Shown here: in pieces, positions 13,296-16,306 of the stretch
Layout: each line of letters opens with the position of its first letter
Position numbering within the stretch: position 1 is the stretch's first letter
Assembly: GCA_020852035.1 (NCBI GenBank)
Contig: JADZBR010000251.1
Span: forward strand, 1 to 16,306
Length of the DNA stretch: 16,306 bases
Source of the DNA: Caulobacteraceae bacterium
Lineage (GTDB): Bacteria; Pseudomonadota; Alphaproteobacteria; Caulobacterales; Caulobacteraceae
Reading direction: 5' to 3'
Translations under genes and position numbers: made by a program
Notes under the pieces: model-generated
Database searches by the model: none
What the model was told of the DNA's origin: nothing
What the model saw: the letters and a program-made list of their open reading frames with translations, nothing else

Positions 13296-14984
13296 TTAAG
13301 GCGCGTCGGGATAGATGACCGGCAACACCAGGGCCGAGGGGCGGCTGGCGTCGAAGTAGACGGTGTTCACCGCCACTCGCGGCTTTTCCTTGCGCGAGCC
13401 GGCCGCCTCGCCGGTGTTCGGATTGACCTCGAACCGTGGGCTGTTGGAGGAGGTGACATGCAGGGCGATCCTGTGTCCCTTTTCAAAGGTTTGCGCGGTG
13501 TTCCAAAGGTCGATGGTGAGTCTGGTCGGCGCACCGGGGATCATCGGCTCCACCTCGTCCGGCATCCGCCCGCCCCGGTAGCGGGCGCGGATCGGGGCGT
13601 CGAGGATCAGCGCTTCGTAGCCATCCGGATAGACATCGACCAGCTTGACCATGAAGTCGGTGTCTGGCCCGTCGGTGGCGGCATAGAGGTCGACCGAGAC
13701 CGGACCGGCGACCACCACGTCGCTCTCCAGCACCGGGGTCTCGAAGCGCAGGTAGTCCTGCCGCGCCGGGATCGCCCGCTGGTCCATCGGTCCCCGCTCG
13801 AAGGTCAGGTTGGCGCCGCCGACGGTCGGCACGGGCTTGGTCGGGTCGAAGCGGTAGCTGACCTTGGCCTCGCCGGCGTTCGGGGCCCGGGTCGAGAGCC
13901 CGCGGTCCTCGCCCAGGTAATAGCGCACCTCGCGGAACGCCGGCGGCCAGTTGGCGGCCTTCACCAGCCGGTTCTTCGGCGAAAAGGCGCCCTTCCGCGC
14001 CGCCCCCATCATGAAATAGCTGACCGGCGGCTCGTCCATGATCCCGTTGTCGGCGCCCTTCAACCAGTGATCGAACCAGCGGATTTCCTGCTCGCCGCCC
14101 AGCGCCAGCCGGTCGAAGCCGGGATAGGCGAGGTCCCCGGAGAGTTCGCCGTGGCCGAACGGGCCCATCAGCAGCTTCTGGTTCCCCCGCGCGCCCTTTG
14201 CGCCGTGGTTCTGCAGCCAGCTGAAGTTGGAGACGTTGCCGTCGTTGAAGATGTCGTACCAGCCGCCGACGTTGTAGATCGGGATGCGAATGTACTTGCG
14301 ATTGACGCTCATCGCCCCGCGGCTCCAGAACACGTCGTCGACCGCTCGGGCCCGGACAGTGTCGAGCACGTCCTCGCTGGTCCCCTGCCCCTTCAGCCAG
14401 CCGAGGGTGTCCTTCTCCTTCAGCACGCCGCCCAGGTAGGTGTTCTTCAGGCGGTCATAGGGCGCGACCACCACATAGGCCGCCTGCAGGTGCGGCGGGG
14501 CGGCCATCGCCGCGGCGTTCGAGGTGATGCCCAGCGCCGAACCGCCGGTGATCCCTACCTTGCCATTGGACCAGGGCTGGGCCGCGGCCCATTCGACGGC
14601 GTCGGAGCCGTCCTCGATGTCGTTCTCGAAGGCAGCGTAGAAGCCCGCCGAGCGTCCCTTGCCCCGCACGTCCTGCAGCACATAGACGTAGCCGGCGTCG
14701 GTATAGCGCTTGGCCTGGGCGGCCAGTCCGGCCCGCTGCTGCGGCGTGGCGTCGGGCCGTCCGTCCTTCAGATAGGGCGTGCGCGAGAGAATCACCGGCC
14801 ACGGCCCGGCCCCCTCAGGCTTGTAGACATTGGCCGCCAGGCGCACCCCGTCGCGGGTGGTCATGAACGCTTCGACGGCGCCGGCGGGGAGTGTCGCCGC
14901 GGCCTGCCGGGCCTGGACCGTCGCCGCCGTCCCGCCCGCGAGCGCCAGTGCGAGCGCCAGGCTCGCAAGCCAATGCCGTTTCAT
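13296..14984 (-). CDS. secreted CocE/NonD-family (X-Pro dipeptidyl-peptidase S15-like) hydrolase
   Basis: Alpha/beta hydrolase of 562 residues from ATG 14984, which has a strong GGGGGAGGA ribosome site 3 nt upstream. The N-terminus is a signal peptide (MKRHWLASLALALALAGG, probable cleavage after TVQA), so the enzyme is exported. The catalytic triad is Ser149 in GITGGSALGIT, Asp244 in GGWYDIFNDG and His278 in GPFGHGE. Tyr71 in RTPYLK matches the oxyanion tyrosine of cocaine esterase CocE. The usual GxSYxG nucleophile motif has Ala in place of Tyr. The helical cap lies between about 180 and 235. The C-terminal jelly-roll domain (about 340-555) shows PVLESDVVVAGPVSVDLYA and LWNTAQTFEKGHRIALHVTSSNSPRF (in part). 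Relatives act as glutaryl-7-ACA acylases, esters or peptide hydrolases; the substrate is not predictable. It stands alone, downstream of the tRNA on the same strand. Confidence 0.93.
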   Translation of the reverse strand: MKRHWLASLALALALAGGTAATVQARQAAATLPAGAVEAFMTTRDGVRLAANVYKPEGAGPWPVILSRTPYLKDGRPDATPQQRAGLAAQAKRYTDAGYVYVLQDVRGKGRSAGFYAAFENDIEDGSDAVEWAAAQPWSNGKVGITGGSALGITSNAAAMAAPPHLQAAYVVVAPYDRLKNTYLGGVLKEKDTLGWLKGQGTSEDVLDTVRARAVDDVFWSRGAMSVNRKYIRIPIYNVGGWYDIFNDGNVSNFSWLQNHGAKGARGNQKLLMGPFGHGELSGDLAYPGFDRLALGGEQEIRWFDHWLKGADNGIMDEPPVSYFMMGAARKGAFSPKNRLVKAANWPPAFREVRYYLGEDRGLSTRAPNAGEAKVSYRFDPTKPVPTVGGANLTFERGPMDQRAIPARQDYLRFETPVLESDVVVAGPVSVDLYAATDGPDTDFMVKLVDVYPDGYEALILDAPIRARYRGGRMPDEVEPMIPGAPTRLTIDLWNTAQTFEKGHRIALHVTSSNSPRFEVNPNTGEAAGSRKEKPRVAVNTVYFDASRPSALVLPVIYPDAP

Positions 14985-15089
14985 GGGTCCTCCCCCGCGG
15001 CGCCTCGCGCCGTCGTTTCTCCAGCCAAGGCGCATTACAGCACCAGGCGCGTGAGAGCCCAAGCATCGGACCGAGAAATAGGGGCCTGC

Positions 15090-15182
15090 TGGCGGTGACG
15101 GAGGGATTCGAACCCTCGGTACGGGTTTACCCCGTACAACGGTTTAGCAAACCGCCGCCTTCAGCCACTCGGCCACGTCACC
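15090..15182 (-). tRNA. tRNA-Ser(GCU)
   Basis: Class II tRNA on the minus strand. The acceptor arms GGTGACG (15182-15176) and CGTCACC pair perfectly, followed by the discriminator G and an encoded CCA (15092-15090). The D arm has TGGCCGAGTGGCTGAAGGC. The anticodon loop is TTGCTAA, with anticodon GCT, which reads AGC and AGU serine codons. A long variable arm built on GTACGGG/CCCGTAC is diagnostic for serine. The T arm is GAGGGTTCGAATCCCTC. About 93 nt including CCA. Confidence 0.97.
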
Positions 15183-15251
15183 GGCAGGGTGCGATGCGAT
15201 AGCGGTTTCGAGGGGTTCTGGCAATCGAGGCCCGCGTTAAGCAAAAGCTTA

Positions 15252-15263
15252 GCCGCAAGCGGC
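15252..15263. promoter_or_regulatory. short palindrome in the leader of the glycosyltransferase gene
   Basis: GCCGCAAGCGGC is a perfect 5-bp inverted repeat around AA, 30 bp before the start at 15293, in the only non-coding stretch between the tRNA and this gene. It could be an operator, or chance in GC-rich DNA. Confidence 0.2.
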
Positions 15264-15292
15264 ATCATGGCGCGGCTTCTGCATAGATTCCC

Positions 15293-16306
15293 ATGATGAA
15301 CGTCGTCTCTCTCAATATGGCGCGTGTGGCGCGGCTCGAGCGTCAGATCGAGCCCGATACGGCCCCGGAAACGCCGCTCGACGTTCCCGCCGCGGAACAA
15401 CAGCGTTCGGCGGATCGGCGCGGTCCCCTGCGGCCTGGACGACTGGTTTCCGCGCGCGCGCGCATCAGCGGCTATGCCACCGCAAGATTGTTCCGCATCG
15501 CCGATGTCGCTTCGATTTTCGCCTGCGCCCTGATCGCCCGGCCGTGGGAAGCGTCCGGCGCGATCACCGCGGTCCTGCTGCTGCTCGGGGTGACGCTGGT
15601 CCTGCTGGCGGGTCTCAACCTGGCCAAAGCCTATGATTTCAGCCGTCACGAAGGGCTCGCCTTCCATCTGGCGCGCCTGGCGGTGGCCGTGTCCGGGGCT
15701 GGCGGCGTGACCCTGGCCGGGCTGTTCCTGACGCGCAGCCATCCGCAGCTCTGGGAGGCGGTGGGCGTCTGGCTCTGCCTCAGCCTCGTCGCGCTCTACG
15801 CCCTGCACGCCACCTGGTTTCTGGTCGTCCGCCACTGGCGCAACCAAGGCCGGCTAACGCCCAACATCGTGGTGCTCGGCGCCACCGAAGGCGTCGGCCG
15901 GATGATCGCCTCGGCGCTGGAGAGCCGCGAGGTGGCGGTGCTCGGCATCTTTGACGACCGCGCCGCCCGCGCTCCGGCGCAGATCCAGGGCGTGCCGGTG
16001 CTGGGCGACACCCAGGCCCTGCTCACCCACCGGGTGCTGCCCTATGTCGACCGCATCGTCATCGGCGTGCCGGCCAGCGCCCAGACCCGCGTGCGCCAGC
16101 TGATCGAGCGGCTGGAGATGCTGCCGAACGAGATCGCCCTGCTGCTCGACGGCGACTCGGCCGAGGCCGACGCCGCCTACGACCGCATCGCCGACCTGCC
16201 GCTGGCTCACGTCGCCGGCCTGCAGACCGACGAGGCGCGCGCCTTCGCCAAGCGGATGGTCGACGTCGTGGTCGGCGTCGCCGCCCTGGTGGCGGCCGCG
16301 CCGGTC
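15293..16306 (+). CDS. polyprenyl glycosylphosphotransferase, N-terminal part (cut by right edge)
   Basis: Membrane enzyme of the PssY/HfsE/WcaJ type (polyisoprenyl-phosphate hexose-1-phosphate transferase), which starts exopolysaccharide or holdfast repeat units by moving a sugar-1-phosphate from a nucleotide sugar to undecaprenyl phosphate. The 338 visible codons are open to the edge. A charged 60-residue N-terminus precedes four hydrophobic segments (about 68-88, 91-110, 125-148, 153-180). A soluble Rossmann-like domain (CoA-binding-3 type) then begins NIVVLGATEGVGRMIASAL, with VAVLGIFDDR and VDRIVIGVPA. At about residue 317, AFAKRMVDVVVGVAALVAAAPV (in part, KRMVDVVVG) opens the catalytic sugar transferase domain, whose active site is outside. 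Tandem ATGs at 15293 and 15296 lack a clear Shine-Dalgarno; an ATG at 15317 is the alternative. Substrate sugar is unknown. Confidence 0.85.
   Translation, partial: MMNVVSLNMARVARLERQIEPDTAPETPLDVPAAEQQRSADRRGPLRPGRLVSARARISGYATARLFRIADVASIFACALIARPWEASGAITAVLLLLGVTLVLLAGLNLAKAYDFSRHEGLAFHLARLAVAVSGAGGVTLAGLFLTRSHPQLWEAVGVWLCLSLVALYALHATWFLVVRHWRNQGRLTPNIVVLGATEGVGRMIASALESREVAVLGIFDDRAARAPAQIQGVPVLGDTQALLTHRVLPYVDRIVIGVPASAQTRVRQLIERLEMLPNEIALLLDGDSAEADAAYDRIADLPLAHVAGLQTDEARAFAKRMVDVVVGVAALVAAAPV

Noticed and set aside
13161..15098. 645-codon open frame on the plus strand
   Set aside because: It is antisense to the CocE-like hydrolase, runs past its signal peptide and has shadow composition.

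Overview
The window is GC-rich, densely coded DNA from an alphaproteobacterium, most likely of the Caulobacter/Phenylobacterium type. The grounds are an EcfG-type sigma factor beside a NepR-like frame, a Caulobacter-style polyprenyl glycosylphosphotransferase, and an intergenic palindromic repeat of a kind I associate with alphaproteobacteria. The placement is inferred from protein character only. There is no phage, insertion sequence or CRISPR array.

Layout. 1-1290 (-): N-terminal 430 residues of the helicase HrpB, cut by the left edge. 1426-3000 (+): APC-family amino acid permease, followed by an inverted pair of REP-like palindromes (3018-3114). 3169-3849 (+): metallo-beta-lactamase-fold hydrolase. 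3895-5996 (+): OmpR-type response regulator and EnvZ-type histidine kinase, overlapping by 4 nt. 6162-9646 (+): MacAB-like export operon of adaptor, ATPase and permease; the adaptor carries an inserted Spy/CpxP-like LTxxQ segment. 9851-10072 (+): small KGG-repeat stress protein. 10069-12285 (-): a single reading frame joining EgtB and EgtD, the ergothioneine sulfoxide synthase and histidine methyltransferase. 12506-13042 (+): EcfG-type ECF sigma factor. 13039-13209 (-): NepR-like anti-sigma frame with one in-frame TGA. 13296-14984 (-): secreted CocE/NonD-family hydrolase. 15090-15182 (-): tRNA-Ser(GCU). 15293 to the right edge (+): polyprenyl glycosylphosphotransferase, cut by the edge.

The most interesting part is 9851-13209, which looks like a compact stress-response island. 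The sigma gene and the egtB-egtD fusion are divergent. The 220 bp between them holds two GGAAC elements back to back (GTTCC-gcc-GGAAC). The rightward one has an exact EcfG-type promoter match (GGAAC-N16-CGTT) and the leftward one a near match. Both convergent gene pairs in the island, KGG/egtBD and sigma/nepR-like, end on a shared CTAG that gives a TAG stop on each strand. The NepR-like frame aligns with the family pattern (LRxMY, seven residues, PVPDR) except that one codon is TGA, so the anti-sigma factor may be lost or polymorphic, or the base may be an error. The fusion has the order sulfoxide synthase then methyltransferase, the reverse of fungal Egt1; that order resembles OvoA, but the methyltransferase is of EgtD type.

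The two-component pair and the export operon are co-oriented and 165 bp apart, with TCAG-containing direct repeats 11 bp apart between them. This fits, but does not prove, control of the exporter by the regulator.
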